Shown here piece by piece: positions 1-8,231 of a stretch of DNA of 64,000 bases. Below the pieces are notes generated by a model. That model made no database searches. It was not told where the DNA came from and saw nothing but the letters and a program-made list of their open reading frames with translations. The stretch comes from Desulfonema magnum (GTDB taxonomy: Bacteria; Desulfobacterota; Desulfobacteria; Desulfobacterales; 4be13): NCBI RefSeq assembly GCF_017377395.1, contig NZ_CP061800.1, positions 1,550,001-1,614,000 of the forward strand, read 5' to 3'. Position 1 is the stretch's first letter. Every line of letters starts with the position of its first letter. The translations under genes were made by a program, and so were the position numbers.

Positions 1-473
1 GCACCTGCCTGCCGCGCCCGCTTCTCCAAATAATTATTGCCAACGATTACCAGAGAAGCGTTTCGCATAATGGTATCTATTTTTTTTCCCAGCAATGTTC
101 GCATGATGCCATTGGAATGCATATCATACTGATGAAAAACAGCGTCATCATAATCCACCACATATGGAATGCCCGCGAAAGAAAGCAGGGTTTCGCACCA
201 TGATGGCAGCAACGGCAATACCTCGTTTTCTATCCATAAGAGATCAAAACTGCGGCTCTTCAGCAGATAACCCAGGCGGCGAAAATATGCCCGGATAATG
301 GCCTTGAAATCTTTGTTCCTCCCTGCGTAAAGGTCCCTGATATAATCATTCCCCAACAACGGAGCCGGCGTAACATCCAGACCTTCCGCACTCAGATACG
401 GGAGATATTGATAGGATCGGATTCGGCTTCTCGAACCTAAAGACTCATAGCGGCTTAAAAGAAGAATTTTCAT
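1..473 (-). CDS. Glycosyltransferase (GT-B, family 4-like), N-terminal part
   Basis: Open frame read from an ATG at 473 leftwards to the window edge, about 157 codons, no stop. The product begins MKILLLSRYESLGSRSRIR and continues with a stretch suited to the N-terminal Rossmann domain of a family-4 glycosyltransferase (hydrophobic first strand, then an SRSRIRSYQYLPYL segment typical of sugar-transferring enzymes of polysaccharide synthesis). The catalytic C-terminal domain lies outside the window, so donor and acceptor cannot be told. The 660 bp between it and the first tRNA carry no gene I can support. Confidence 0.72.
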   Translation of the reverse strand, partial: MKILLLSRYESLGSRSRIRSYQYLPYLSAEGLDVTPAPLLGNDYIRDLYAGRNKDFKAIIRAYFRRLGYLLKSRSFDLLWIENEVLPLLPSWCETLLSFAGIPYVVDYDDAVFHQYDMHSNGIMRTLLGKKIDTIMRNASLVIVGNNYLEKRARQAG

Positions 474-742
474 TTAATTTCAGTATGTGATGGTTTATAT
501 CAGATGTTGGCAGGGCAAAACTTCATCTTATCCGATATGTAAGTATCCGCAAACCGGGCATCTATATACATTAAGGGACATAGGCCTCCTATTGCTTAAC
601 TACCGTAATTTTCAATTATTCTGTTTTGTTTCAAATTCCAGTGTCATTTTTTATTGGGCTGAGGAATTTTCTTTCTAAATAAAATAGTCTGTTAATGCAA
701 TGATTTTTTAAATTAATGGGCATCTATATAAATTATAATTTC

Positions 743-890
743 CGATTATAACGGATTTAGGGGAGGCCGGCAACGCCCCGCGGGGGCGGCATATTTATAG
801 CAGTTATCATGCCGGGCATGCTACAAATATGCCGCCCCTACGGGGGCTTGGCGAGTCTCTACAAATATGCCGCCCTTACAGGGCTACCCG
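743..890. repeat. Dispersed repeat family A, degraded copy
   Basis: Begins GATTATAACGGATTTAGG and carries GC-rich GGGGCGGCATATTT arms in opposite orientations. It matches the intact element at 24101-24268, but its right terminal arm has decayed. It is the only structured sequence in the 474-1140 gene-free stretch; a short frame at 487-678 there has no coding support. Confidence 0.75.
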
Positions 891-1140
891 ATCCCTGAGC
901 TTGTCGAAGGGGCAAGCCCGATACATATGGGAACAGAACCCCTCACGATAACTGAAAATCATGAATTATGAATTTGAAATAAAGAAAACTGTTGACATAT
1001 TGAATTAAGAAAGGTATTATTATTTTTTTTGATATCGAAAGCCATGAATTGCAGCCCATATTTTCTTGACAAAATCAATCAAAGGTCATATTTATAAAAA
1101 ATCACCCTGTGATGCTTTTGCAGACCGGGGTTGAAAATAT

Positions 1141-1233
1141 GGAGAGGTGGCCGAGCGGCTGAAGGCCCCGCTCTCGAAAAGCGGTATCCTGCCACAAGCG
1201 GGATCGTGGGTTCGAATCCCACCCTCTCCGCCA
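1141..1233 (+). tRNA. tRNA-Ser(CGA)
   Basis: Type II tRNA with a long variable arm. The acceptor stem GGAGAGG (1141-1147) pairs with CCTCTCC (1223-1229), followed by G and an encoded CCA. The anticodon loop CTCGAAA gives anticodon CGA, reading UCG. The TTCGAAT T-loop is present. It stands 33 bp before a second serine tRNA and is probably co-transcribed with it. Confidence 0.97.
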
Positions 1234-1266
1234 CAAACTTGCAGGCTGACCCGCTTTATTTTTTAC

Positions 1267-1360
1267 GGAGAGATGTCCGAGCTGGCTGAAGGAGCACGAC
1301 TGGAAATCGTGTGTACTGCCAAAAGCGGTACCGAGGGTTCGAATCCCTCTCTCTCCGCCA
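1267..1360 (+). tRNA. tRNA-Ser(GGA)
   Basis: Type II tRNA. The acceptor GGAGAGA (1267-1273) pairs with TCTCTCC (1350-1356), then G and an encoded CCA. The anticodon loop CTGGAAA gives GGA, reading UCC and UCU. A long variable arm and GGTTCGAATCC T-arm are visible. It lies just upstream of dnaX. Confidence 0.97.
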
Positions 1361-1373
1361 TTCACAGTAAACA

Positions 1374-1433
1374 GTTATCAGTGATCAGTGATCAACTGAG
1401 AGGATAGCTGCTAACTGATAGCTGATTAACTGA
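1374..1433 (+). repeat. Heptameric tandem repeat before dnaX
   Basis: Two runs with a 7-bp period: GTTATCA-GTGATCA-GTGATCA (1374-1394) and TAGCTGC-TAACTGA-TAGCTGA followed by TTAACTGA (1405-1433). It ends two bases before the dnaX ATG, where no Shine-Dalgarno sequence is seen. TAACTGA is the same heptamer known as an abundant intergenic repeat in marine Beggiatoaceae. Confidence 0.8.
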
Positions 1434-1435
1434 CC

Positions 1436-3211
1436 ATGTCCTATCTCGTTCTTGCACGGAAGTACCGTCCCCAGACTTTTGATCAGGTTGTAAAACAGGA
1501 GCATGTAACTCAGACCCTCACCAACGCTATTTCATCGGGCCGTGTTGCCCATGCGCTTCTGTTTTCCGGACCAAGGGGAACGGGGAAAACAACAATTGCC
1601 CGCGTTCTGGCAAAAGCCATGAATTGCCAGGAAGGCCCCACAGCGACGCCATGCAATAAATGCCAGTCCTGTAAGGAGATCACATCAGGAAACGCTGCGG
1701 ATGTGTTTGAGATAGACGGCGCGTCAAACAATGGTGTGGATCAGATCAGGGAACTGCGTGAAAATGTCAAATACATGCCCGCGCACAGTCCCTATAAAAT
1801 CTACATCATTGACGAAGTCCACATGCTCAGTATCGCGGCCTTTAACGCGCTTTTAAAGACGCTTGAGGAGCCACCTGCCCATGTGATGTTCCTTTTTGCC
1901 ACAACAGAACCTCACAAGATTCCCATAACAATTCTCTCCCGGTGTCAGCGCCATGATCTGAGACGGATAGATATCGAATCTGTGTCAAAGCACATGCTGT
2001 CACTCTGTCAGCAGGAGGGAACTGACATTGCCGAGGAGAGCCTGACGCTTATTGCACGGGAAGCCGGCGGAAGTATGAGAGATGCCCTGAGTCTTCTTGA
2101 TCAGGTCATGACCTGTGCCGAAGGAACAATCACCCATGAGCAAGTTCTGGACATACTGGGCATTATAGACCGAAAAATATTATTTGATATTTCCGCAGGC
2201 ATTTTAAGCGGAAACATTCTTCAGGTTCTTGATATTATAGATGAAATTTACAACCACGGTCATAATGTAAAAGAACTTTATTCAGATATTATTGAACACT
2301 TCAGAAATCTGCTGGTTGTCAAACTCGGTAAAAAAATAAATAAACTGGTTGATCTGCCGGTCCATGAGACCAATCTCATGGCTGACCAGGTAAAAAGCGT
2401 TTCCGAAGCCCATCTGAGCCAACTGTTGGATATTCTGTTCAAAGAAGAATCTGTAATACAATTTTCAGCCCAGCCCAAACTCGCGCTTGAAATGGCATTT
2501 ATCAGAATGTTTCAGGCAAAACCGGTCTTATCCATTGACATGCTCATTGAAAAGCTGGATAATCTGAAAAAAGGTATTTATGAAAATCCCGCGGCTTATA
2601 GTGATATTGAATCCGGACATGATATCCCCGATAACAGGAATGTATTACAGGGAACATCAGCCCGGAGTGTTCCTCCTCCCTCGGCGACTGAATCCGCACC
2701 GGTGACCCCTGATGTCAGGAAAGCACCGCCGCAGGAAGCATTCATTCGGAGCGATGCGCCAGGAAACATCAGCGAACCGGACATACCCGAGCCTGAGGAA
2801 CTCCCTGTTACAGTTTCTTTTAATCCCGGGGATTCCCCTGAAGAAACTTGGAAAAAACTCCTTGGTATTATTTCAGAAAAAAATGGTTCTCTTGGCTCAT
2901 ATTTGAAAAAATGCACCTTGAAGAACCTGACAGATCAGGCTCTGGAAATAGAAGTCCGTAACAACGGTTTTAATATAGATAAGCGGATACGCCGCGATGA
3001 AAACCTGGCTATCATAAAAAAGGTCTGTAACAGCTTTTTTCAAAGACACATGGAATTTGTTATAAATGCCAAAGAGCAACAGAAAAATGACAGGCAGCAG
3101 AAAAGAAGCCAGGCAGATCGTTTGAGACAGGAGGCTTTGGACCATCCCCTGGTCGCTGACACATTGGAAATTTTCGGCGGCAGGGTGATAGATGTTAAGA
3201 TTTTGCAATGA
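1436..3211 (+). CDS. dnaX: DNA polymerase III subunits gamma/tau
   Basis: 591-residue clamp-loader ATPase that opens the sliding clamp and couples it to the polymerase core. The N-terminal AAA+ module is complete: Walker A GPRGTGKTT at about residues 45-53, zinc-binding cysteines near 64, 73, 76 and 79 (CNKCQSC), Walker B DEVH at about 126-129 and an SRC motif. A proline/acid-rich linker (about residues 390-475) leads to a C-terminal tau-like domain. Its length fits the tau form; no slippery A-run for a short gamma form was identified. The first gene of the classic dnaX-ybaB-recR unit. No Shine-Dalgarno before the ATG; a heptamer array occupies that place. Confidence 0.97.
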   Translation: MSYLVLARKYRPQTFDQVVKQEHVTQTLTNAISSGRVAHALLFSGPRGTGKTTIARVLAKAMNCQEGPTATPCNKCQSCKEITSGNAADVFEIDGASNNGVDQIRELRENVKYMPAHSPYKIYIIDEVHMLSIAAFNALLKTLEEPPAHVMFLFATTEPHKIPITILSRCQRHDLRRIDIESVSKHMLSLCQQEGTDIAEESLTLIAREAGGSMRDALSLLDQVMTCAEGTITHEQVLDILGIIDRKILFDISAGILSGNILQVLDIIDEIYNHGHNVKELYSDIIEHFRNLLVVKLGKKINKLVDLPVHETNLMADQVKSVSEAHLSQLLDILFKEESVIQFSAQPKLALEMAFIRMFQAKPVLSIDMLIEKLDNLKKGIYENPAAYSDIESGHDIPDNRNVLQGTSARSVPPPSATESAPVTPDVRKAPPQEAFIRSDAPGNISEPDIPEPEELPVTVSFNPGDSPEETWKKLLGIISEKNGSLGSYLKKCTLKNLTDQALEIEVRNNGFNIDKRIRRDENLAIIKKVCNSFFQRHMEFVINAKEQQKNDRQQKRSQADRLRQEALDHPLVADTLEIFGGRVIDVKILQ

Positions 3212-3300
3212 GTCAGAGACTGGTTTTTCCAATGGCTTTGGCTGAAACAGTTCTGCAAAAGTCAGTCTCTGTCTGACAATTTTATTAAGGAGGTTGTGGT

Positions 3301-3615
3301 ATGAAAGGCGGCATGGGAAACATAATGAAGCAGGCCCAGAAGCTTCAGTCCAAGATGCTTAAACTCCAGGAAGAATTAGCTGAAAAGACCGTTGAAACAT
3401 CTGCCGGAGGCGGTATGGTCAGAGTTGTGGCAAACGGCAAACAGCAGGTTGTATCCATTGAGATTGAAAAAGAAGTCGTTGATCCGGAGGATGTGGATAT
3501 GCTTCAGGATCTGATCATCGCGGCAGTAAATGAAGCATTGGGAAAAGCTCAGGAAATGGTTTCAGGGGAAATGGGCAAACTTACCGGTGGTATGAGCATA
3601 CCGGGATTAATGTAA
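3301..3615 (+). CDS. ybaB: Nucleoid-associated protein, YbaB/EbfC family
   Basis: 104 residues, the normal length for this family of small dimeric DNA-binding proteins. It shows the family features: an N-terminal helix rich in K, Q and L ([20 protein letters not shown]), the central [20 protein letters not shown] strand region and a glycine/methionine-rich tail. A strong Shine-Dalgarno AAGGAGG stands 7 bases before the ATG. It sits between dnaX and recR, the standard arrangement, and presumably shares their transcript. Confidence 0.95.
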   Translation: MKGGMGNIMKQAQKLQSKMLKLQEELAEKTVETSAGGGMVRVVANGKQQVVSIEIEKEVVDPEDVDMLQDLIIAAVNEALGKAQEMVSGEMGKLTGGMSIPGLM

Positions 3616-3622
3616 CTGAGCA

Positions 3623-3706
3623 TTTTTGATTTTTGATTTTCGACTGAGGATTGAGGATTGAAGGTTTGTAAAAAAGCACCTCATATTTTCAATTCTCAAT
3701 TCTCAA
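3623..3706 (+). repeat. Heptameric tandem repeats before recR
   Basis: Two 7-bp-period arrays: TTTTTGA, TTTTTGA, TTTTCGA, CTGAGGA, TTGAGGA, TTGAAGG (3623-3664) and TTTTCAA, TTCTCAA, TTCTCAA (3686-3706). The second is roughly the reverse complement of the first, so the transcript could fold into a long imperfect hairpin just before the recR start. Confidence 0.78.
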
Positions 3707-3712
3707 TTAATT

Positions 3713-4312
3713 ATGAGTCACTATCCATCATCTGTTCTGAATCTGATTAAAGCGTTTTCCAAACTTCCCGGCATCGGAGAGAAGACTGCGGAACGTCTTG
3801 CAATGCACATTCTTCGCGCCCCGCGCAGGGAAGCGGAAAATCTGTCCCGCAGCATATTGGAACTCAAGGAAAAAGTAAGGCTCTGTTCCTTATGTTTTGC
3901 ACTGAGCGACACGGATATTTGCGATATCTGTGCAAACCCTGAAAGGGATTCCGCCACCCTGTGTGTGGTGGAACAGCCCGCGGAAATGGTTGCCATTGAA
4001 AGATCAGGTTCTTTTAATGGTTTATATCATATTCTTCAGGGTGTATTGTCTCCCATGGACGGTATCGGTCCTGACAATATCAGGATTAAGGAGCTTATCG
4101 CAAGAGTGGAACAGGGGCATATCCGGGAGATTGTACTGGCCACAGGCACGAATGTGGAAGGAGAGGCAACTGCTTCATATATTGGGGAATGTCTCCGAAA
4201 TTATCCGGTCAAAGTCACGAGAATCGCCTCTGGCGTGCCCATCGGGGGAGATCTGAAATATGTGGATCAGGTGACTTTGAAAAGAGCCATGGAAACCAGA
4301 TACGATGTCTGA
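3713..4312 (+). CDS. recR: Recombination mediator RecR
   Basis: 199 residues, full length. RecR forms a ring with RecO/RecF and helps load RecA at gaps. Visible are the helix-hairpin-helix region (FSKLPGIGEKTAERLAMH), a zinc finger of four cysteines (CSLCF...CDICA), and a Toprim domain with VVEQPAEMVAIE and a C-terminal GGDLKYVDQVTLKRAMETR Walker-like end. It follows ybaB as in most bacteria. The ATG follows a heptamer array and has no Shine-Dalgarno sequence. Confidence 0.96.
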   Translation: MSHYPSSVLNLIKAFSKLPGIGEKTAERLAMHILRAPRREAENLSRSILELKEKVRLCSLCFALSDTDICDICANPERDSATLCVVEQPAEMVAIERSGSFNGLYHILQGVLSPMDGIGPDNIRIKELIARVEQGHIREIVLATGTNVEGEATASYIGECLRNYPVKVTRIASGVPIGGDLKYVDQVTLKRAMETRYDV

Positions 4313-4315
4313 CGC

Positions 4316-4478
4316 TAGATAATCAAGTTTTTTTTTGTCATTCCTGCGAAAGCAGGAATCCACAGCCCCGGAACCATGCAAAAAACAGATTCCTGCTTTC
4401 GCAGGAATGACAGAATAATGGCAGGCTGTCCGGCCAGATCGGATCTGATCCGATCTGAAAACTTGGTTATCGAATGAC
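4316..4478. repeat. Dispersed palindromic repeat family R, copy 1
   Basis: Outer arms read AGATAATCAAGTTTTTTTTT and, inverted, GAAAACTTGGTTATCGAATG. Inside are two opposed copies of the palindrome CATTCCTGCGAAAGCAGGAA (4336-4360 and 4388-4412) and a further near-palindrome at 4435-4457. The inner palindrome type is widespread in proteobacteria. Other copies here: 50161-50258, 56977-57425, 58970-59200, 61367-61519. Confidence 0.85.
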
Positions 4479-4640
4479 AAACAATTTCATGAATCTTCAA
4501 AACGTCGGACTTTCGAAATTTTGTCTTTTTATGAAAGATATTCAACTGGTAACTGAAAATCAGATGATAACCAGTCACCAATTATCAATCACTCAAAACT
4601 CAGACTTCCTAAGTTTCAGAAACTTTGGAAGTCTTTTTAT

Positions 4641-5039
4641 GTGGAAATGAAACCTTCAGATATTTTTAATTGTCAAAAATGCGGAGAATGTTGCAAAGGA
4701 TACGGGGGAACGTTTGTAACTGAGGAAGATATTGAAGCCATTGCCGCTTATATCAAAACAACCCCTGAACATTTTGTGTCGGATTACTGCCAGATGTCCG
4801 GCGGCAAACCCGTTCTGGCCCAGGCCCAAAACGGTTACTGTGTCTTCTGGGACGAGGTATGCACGATTCACCCGGTGAAACCCCGAATGTGCAGGGCATG
4901 GCCTTTCATAAAAAGCGTGCTGACCGATATAAACAACTGGCGTATTATGGCAGCATCATGCCCCGGTATTCGAACAGACGTGCCTGACAAGATTGTTGAA
5001 GAATGCGTGAGAAAGGAATTAAACCTTCCACTCCTTTGA
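4641..5039 (+). CDS. YkgJ-type cysteine-cluster protein
   Basis: 132 residues with the cysteine pattern of the YkgJ (UPF0153) zinc/iron-chelating family: FNCQKCGECCKGYGG near the N-terminus, then GYCVFW, VCTIHPVKPRMCRAWPF and a late SCPG. These cysteines are thought to bind metal, possibly an iron-sulfur cluster; the biochemical role is not known. Translation starts at GTG 4641 or, giving two fewer residues, at ATG 4647. The last 21 bp overlap the end of the convergent gene at 5019-5291. Confidence 0.88.
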   Translation: MEMKPSDIFNCQKCGECCKGYGGTFVTEEDIEAIAAYIKTTPEHFVSDYCQMSGGKPVLAQAQNGYCVFWDEVCTIHPVKPRMCRAWPFIKSVLTDINNWRIMAASCPGIRTDVPDKIVEECVRKELNLPLL

Positions 5040-5291
5040 ATCGGTGAGCTGATAGATATTCTTTCCTTCCTGATCCGAAAGGGTCATGAAGAGAATATTT
5101 TTTTGTTCGAGGTCTTCAAGACTTTTCATTAATGCTTCGTTGGTACTGTTCCATATTTCAAGCAGATTCTTCGTGGAAATACTTGTGCCGGAATCAGAAA
5201 GGCCGCAACACAGCAGATAAACTGAAATCGTCTCCACAGAAAGACCGATCTTAAAAATGTTCTGGTTTATGGATGATGTTCCCTGATTCAT
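5019..5291 (-). CDS. Small conserved-looking protein, winged-helix-like
   Basis: 90 residues starting at ATG 5291 with a good ribosome site (AAAGGAGT, 6 bases upstream), which is why I accept it. No signal peptide. The alternation of helices (EIWNSTNEALMKSLEDLEQK) followed by two short strands (ILFMTLSDQEGKNIYQLT) resembles a winged helix-turn-helix of a small regulator, but I recognise no named family. It ends inside the convergent YkgJ gene, and 121 bp of heptamer-bearing DNA separate it from the divergent murI. Confidence 0.65.
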   Translation of the reverse strand: MNQGTSSINQNIFKIGLSVETISVYLLCCGLSDSGTSISTKNLLEIWNSTNEALMKSLEDLEQKNILFMTLSDQEGKNIYQLTDSKEWKV

Positions 5292-5354
5292 TGAATACTC
5301 CTTTAACTTGTTATCTTATTAAAAAAAAATAAAACTTGAATAACCTCGTAAAAG

Positions 5355-5403
5355 CTGACACCTGACACCTAACACCTAACACCTAACACTTAACACCTAA
5401 CAC
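5355..5403 (+). repeat. Heptameric tandem repeat before murI
   Basis: Seven exact 7-bp units: CTGACAC twice, CTAACAC three times, TTAACAC once and CTAACAC once. It ends nine bases before the murI ATG. Related CTAACAC/TTAACAC arrays stand at 18746-18773 (inverted), 31803-31830 and 48313-48340. Confidence 0.92.
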
Positions 5404-5412
5404 ATTTTTTCT

Positions 5413-6198
5413 ATGATTGGAATATTTGATTCTGGAATAGGCGGTCTTACAGTTGTGCGGGCATTAACGGAGCAGCTTCCCGGTTATGACATGATTTATT
5501 TTGGCGACACTGCTCACACGCCTTATGGGAGTAAAAGCCCTGAAACCGTTATCACCTATGCGCTTCGCAATACTGATTTTCTGTTAAGCAAATCTGCAAA
5601 GCTTATTGTCATGGCGTGCAACACAGCATCAAGTGTTGCCACCGACCGCGTGACTGAAAAATTTGATGTTCCGGTGTTCGAAGTGATCACTCCCGCAGCA
5701 GAACTTTCACTCAGGACATCAAAAAAAAACAGGATCGGCGTTATCGGAACCCGCACCACAATCAGCAGCGGAGTCTATGAAAAAAAAATCAGAGCCCTGA
5801 ATCCCGAGGCAAAGGTCTGGTCAGCCCCGTGTCCCCTTCTTGTTCCGTTGGTGGAAGAAGGCTGGCTTAAAAAACCTGAGACCAGAATGATTGTCAAAAA
5901 ATATCTGTATCCGCTGAAAGTCAGACAGATTGACACGCTCATCCTGGGTTGCACCCATTATCCCATTTTAAAAAAGATCATTCAGAGAAAAATCGGAAAA
6001 CGGGTCAGCATCATAGATTCTTCCGAAACCGTTGCAGAGAAGGTAAAAAATTTTCTGGAACAGCATCCTGAAACAGATCATCTGTTAAGCAAAACAGGGG
6101 AATCCCGATTTTTTGTGTCAGATGTGACAGAGCAGTTTGGAAAAACTGCAAAAGAGATGCTCAGAAGAAATATTCGGCTTGAGCATGTCAGCATTTAA
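5413..6198 (+). CDS. murI: Glutamate racemase
   Basis: 261 residues, full length. Interconverts L- and D-glutamate for peptidoglycan synthesis. The signature elements are all present: GIFDSGIGGLTV at the N-terminus, DTAHTPYGSKS, the first catalytic cysteine in VMACNTAS (Cys69) and the second in LILGCTHYP (Cys180). It is flanked by repeats on both sides and so appears to be a single-gene transcript. No Shine-Dalgarno sequence precedes the ATG. Confidence 0.96.
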   Translation: MIGIFDSGIGGLTVVRALTEQLPGYDMIYFGDTAHTPYGSKSPETVITYALRNTDFLLSKSAKLIVMACNTASSVATDRVTEKFDVPVFEVITPAAELSLRTSKKNRIGVIGTRTTISSGVYEKKIRALNPEAKVWSAPCPLLVPLVEEGWLKKPETRMIVKKYLYPLKVRQIDTLILGCTHYPILKKIIQRKIGKRVSIIDSSETVAEKVKNFLEQHPETDHLLSKTGESRFFVSDVTEQFGKTAKEMLRRNIRLEHVSI

Positions 6199-6210
6199 GG
6201 CGATTATAAC

Positions 6211-6342
6211 CCGGTTCGTAGTTCCGCCTTTAGGCGGTGTGACACCGCCGGTTCGTAGTTCCGCCTTTAGGCGGTGTGACACCGCCGGTTCGTAGTTCCG
6301 CCTTTAGGCGGTGTGACACCGCCTAAAGGCGGAACTACGAAC
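6211..6342. repeat. Repeat family B, 37-bp unit in triplicate
   Basis: Three identical 37-bp direct units (6211-6321), each containing GTTCGTAGTTCCGCCTTTAG, followed by one inverted arm (6321-6342). The unit is itself palindromic (GCGGTGTGACACCGC). It fills the space between the convergent murI and M48 genes and could act as a two-way terminator. Other copies: 35578-35805 and 37583-37668. Confidence 0.9.
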
Positions 6343-6348
6343 TGAAAA

Positions 6349-7281
6349 TTAAAGCCGCCTCTGATAAGAAAGAAATCTTCTTTTAACTCTGGCAAGGTCC
6401 CGCGCATCAGGATAATCTTTCATTTTATCCCGGCATTTTTCAATTCTGACATTCAGAGGCGGATGGGTTAAAAACCATGATCCGCTCTTCTGTGCGGTGT
6501 CTTTCTTTATCTGAAGCATGCTCAGCACGTTTATGAATCCTGCGGGATCATAGCCTGTCCGATACGCGGCTTCCATACCTGACAGGTCCGCCTCAAATTC
6601 CATATTCTTGTCCAGCCCCTGATCAAAAAGGATGGTCTGAAGGCTGCGTATCATTTCCTGAAAAGCCTTTTCTCTCTGTTTGTCTTTCATCATCACACGG
6701 GTGATTTTGTCCACTCCTTCAAAGAACTTTGCCCCTCTGACAGACTGAAGCGCGTGTTTGTGACCCACATGGGAGACTTCATGGGCAAGCACCCCGGCAA
6801 GCTGGGATTCGTCCCTCATGGATTTCATCATTGCCGAACTTATGAAAATAATGCCTCCGGGACATGAGAAAGCATTATAAAGCGGGCTTTGTACAAGAAC
6901 AAAATGATACGGGATTCCCGGACGATTCGCGTTACGGGCCACAGCGTTTCCGACTAAGTTGACATATTTCTGAATTGCCTGATCTTCTACCGGAAGGCCA
7001 TATCTGCGGAATCCTTCGAGAGCAAGCTTTTCTCCGATGGCAAACTCCGAGTCATAATCCAGTTCCGTGGAACTTGCCACAATATCGCCCGCCCCCCTCG
7101 CCATTTTTGCCGCTTTCTGTAATTTTTCCGGCTTGTCCTGAGGAGAAATCGTCTTAACAGTCTCAGCAAAACATCCGGGACTCGTCATCAGAATACCCAG
7201 AACGCTTCCTGCAAACTTGAGAAAATTTCGGCGTTCCTTTTTAAAGCAGTGTTTCCTGTCTGTTTGTTTTTGTATTTTCAT
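6349..7281 (-). CDS. M48-family metalloprotease, exported
   Basis: 310 residues. The zinc site is the HEVSH motif at residues 167-171 inside LAGVLAHEVSHVGHKHAL; a later NMEFEADLSGMEAAYRTGYD supplies the third ligand region. The family (BepA/LoiP-like) degrades or matures envelope proteins. The N-terminus carries KERRNFLKFAG, a twin-arginine-like motif (RR at 17-18) before a hydrophobic stretch, suggesting Tat export, which is unusual for this family. The last coding region is followed by family B repeats. Its start overlaps the stop of the SH3 gene by 4 bp, so the two are co-translated. A GGAG ribosome site is present. Confidence 0.9.
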   Translation of the reverse strand: MKIQKQTDRKHCFKKERRNFLKFAGSVLGILMTSPGCFAETVKTISPQDKPEKLQKAAKMARGAGDIVASSTELDYDSEFAIGEKLALEGFRRYGLPVEDQAIQKYVNLVGNAVARNANRPGIPYHFVLVQSPLYNAFSCPGGIIFISSAMMKSMRDESQLAGVLAHEVSHVGHKHALQSVRGAKFFEGVDKITRVMMKDKQREKAFQEMIRSLQTILFDQGLDKNMEFEADLSGMEAAYRTGYDPAGFINVLSMLQIKKDTAQKSGSWFLTHPPLNVRIEKCRDKMKDYPDARDLARVKRRFLSYQRRL

Positions 7282-7805
7282 TCCGCGTATTCTCCAATTC
7301 TGCCTGCTTTGAGAAAATGCTCTATCTGATTATTGCTTATTTGTGAGGAGAGAACAGCGTCCAGGGCCTTTTCAGATGGTGTCAGTTTTCCGCTTTTTCG
7401 TGCATATTCTTTTGCCTCCGCAGACAGGCCGCGAATACTTCTTGAACCATCAGCCGCATCTGCCCGGATACTGCTGCCCCCCAGATCGCCAAATGCCTCA
7501 CCCAGGGCATTCTCTTTTTTTTGTTCCTGAATATCAGGCGGATGGTTTGAAACTTTGCCGCGATATATCCAGCCCTTTTTCCCTGATACCGTGGAAACGT
7601 GGTACCACCGGTTTTCAAATGACAGAACCAGCAGCTCCGATCCCACAGCCACACGGGTAACTGTTTCAGAGGCAGCGGAGTGATCTGCCTTGAGTTTGGC
7701 ATTTGTTGAAGAAACCCATATCTTTTCCTCGGCAGTGGCTTCTGTGAAGGTAAAAAAAGAAAGGCTTAACACGCTTGCCAGTATAAAAAATATCATACGG
7801 TTCAT
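7278..7805 (-). CDS. Secreted SH3-domain protein
   Basis: 175 residues. A signal peptide (about residues 1-25, ending FTEATAEE) leads to one bacterial SH3 domain (about 28-90: STNAKLKADHSAASETVTRVAVG ... WYHVSTVSGKKGWIYRGKV in two blocks) of the kind that binds peptidoglycan or protein partners. The tail is helical and ends HFLKAGRIGEYAE. Coupled by overlap to the downstream M48 protease, for which it is a likely periplasmic partner. It has a GGAG ribosome site that lies inside the end of an upstream gene remnant. Confidence 0.82.
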   Translation of the reverse strand: MNRMIFFILASVLSLSFFTFTEATAEEKIWVSSTNAKLKADHSAASETVTRVAVGSELLVLSFENRWYHVSTVSGKKGWIYRGKVSNHPPDIQEQKKENALGEAFGDLGGSSIRADAADGSRSIRGLSAEAKEYARKSGKLTPSEKALDAVLSSQISNNQIEHFLKAGRIGEYAE

Positions 7806-7858
7806 TTTGCATATTCTCCCATCTCAGATGTTTTAAGAAAATATCTGTCACTCCCGGA
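7802..7858 (-). pseudogene. 3' remnant of a paralogous gene, cut by a repeat element
   Basis: The last 18 codons of a frame, ending RYFLKTSEMGEYAK, resemble the end of the SH3 protein just downstream (HFLKAGRIGEYAE) and overlap its ATG by 4 bp, as expected for consecutive genes of an operon. The frame upstream is made of family C repeat sequence, so the 5' part of the gene has been replaced or displaced. The remnant still provides the ribosome site for the SH3 gene. Confidence 0.55.
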
Positions 7859-7860
7859 CA

Positions 7861-7969
7861 ATTTTTCAACCTGTGCGGTTACAATTTTTTGTAGGGTGGG
7901 TGGAGCGAAGCGGAACCCACCGTTTTTTGAATTTCGGTGGGTTCCGCTTCGCTCCACCCACCCTACATT
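7861..7969. repeat. Repeat family C, copy 1
   Basis: Starts with the flank TTTTCAACCTGTGCGGTTAC, then a long hairpin made of GTAGGGTGGGTGGAGCGAAG and its complement around a short loop. The flank is shared with the copy at 47201-47304. Further copies: 58863-58932 and 58986-59021. Confidence 0.9.
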
Positions 7970-8028
7970 GCTTCTTATACAAAACCCTTGTAGCGAAAAT
8001 AAAGGGAGGCGGCTATAATTTCCCATAT

Positions 8029-8155
8029 AAGTACCCGATCAAAAGTTTTTCATACATTTTTTTTCTGCGAACCTCGGAGAAACCCGCCTTTCTCCTTCAG
8101 GGTCAGTGAATCATTCCGGAAAAAAAGCCGGGTTTCTTCCCCGGGCAAATATCGA
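8029..8155. repeat. Repeat family D region (AAGTACCCGATCAAAAGTTT)
   Basis: Contains TAAGTACCCGATCAAAAG and a hairpin-forming AAAGCCGGGTTTCTTCCCCG. Related pieces occur at 10081-10199, 20730-20965 and 12665-12754. The 8027-8231 stretch contains no gene. Confidence 0.6.
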
Positions 8156-8231
8156 AAACTTATGGTTAGGTACTTAATAAAAAATGCCATACAAGGTTCA
8201 AATATGTCAAGCAGTTTTTTTCATAGCCAGC

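Noticed and set aside
487..678. 63-codon frame in the first gap
   Set aside because: No ribosome site, composition unlike neighbours, lies in repeat-bordered AT-rich DNA.
7873..8109. Frame encoding VGWVERSGTHR-type peptides (also at 58665-59203)
   Set aside because: Produced by reading through the family C hairpin; the same peptide appears wherever the repeat does.
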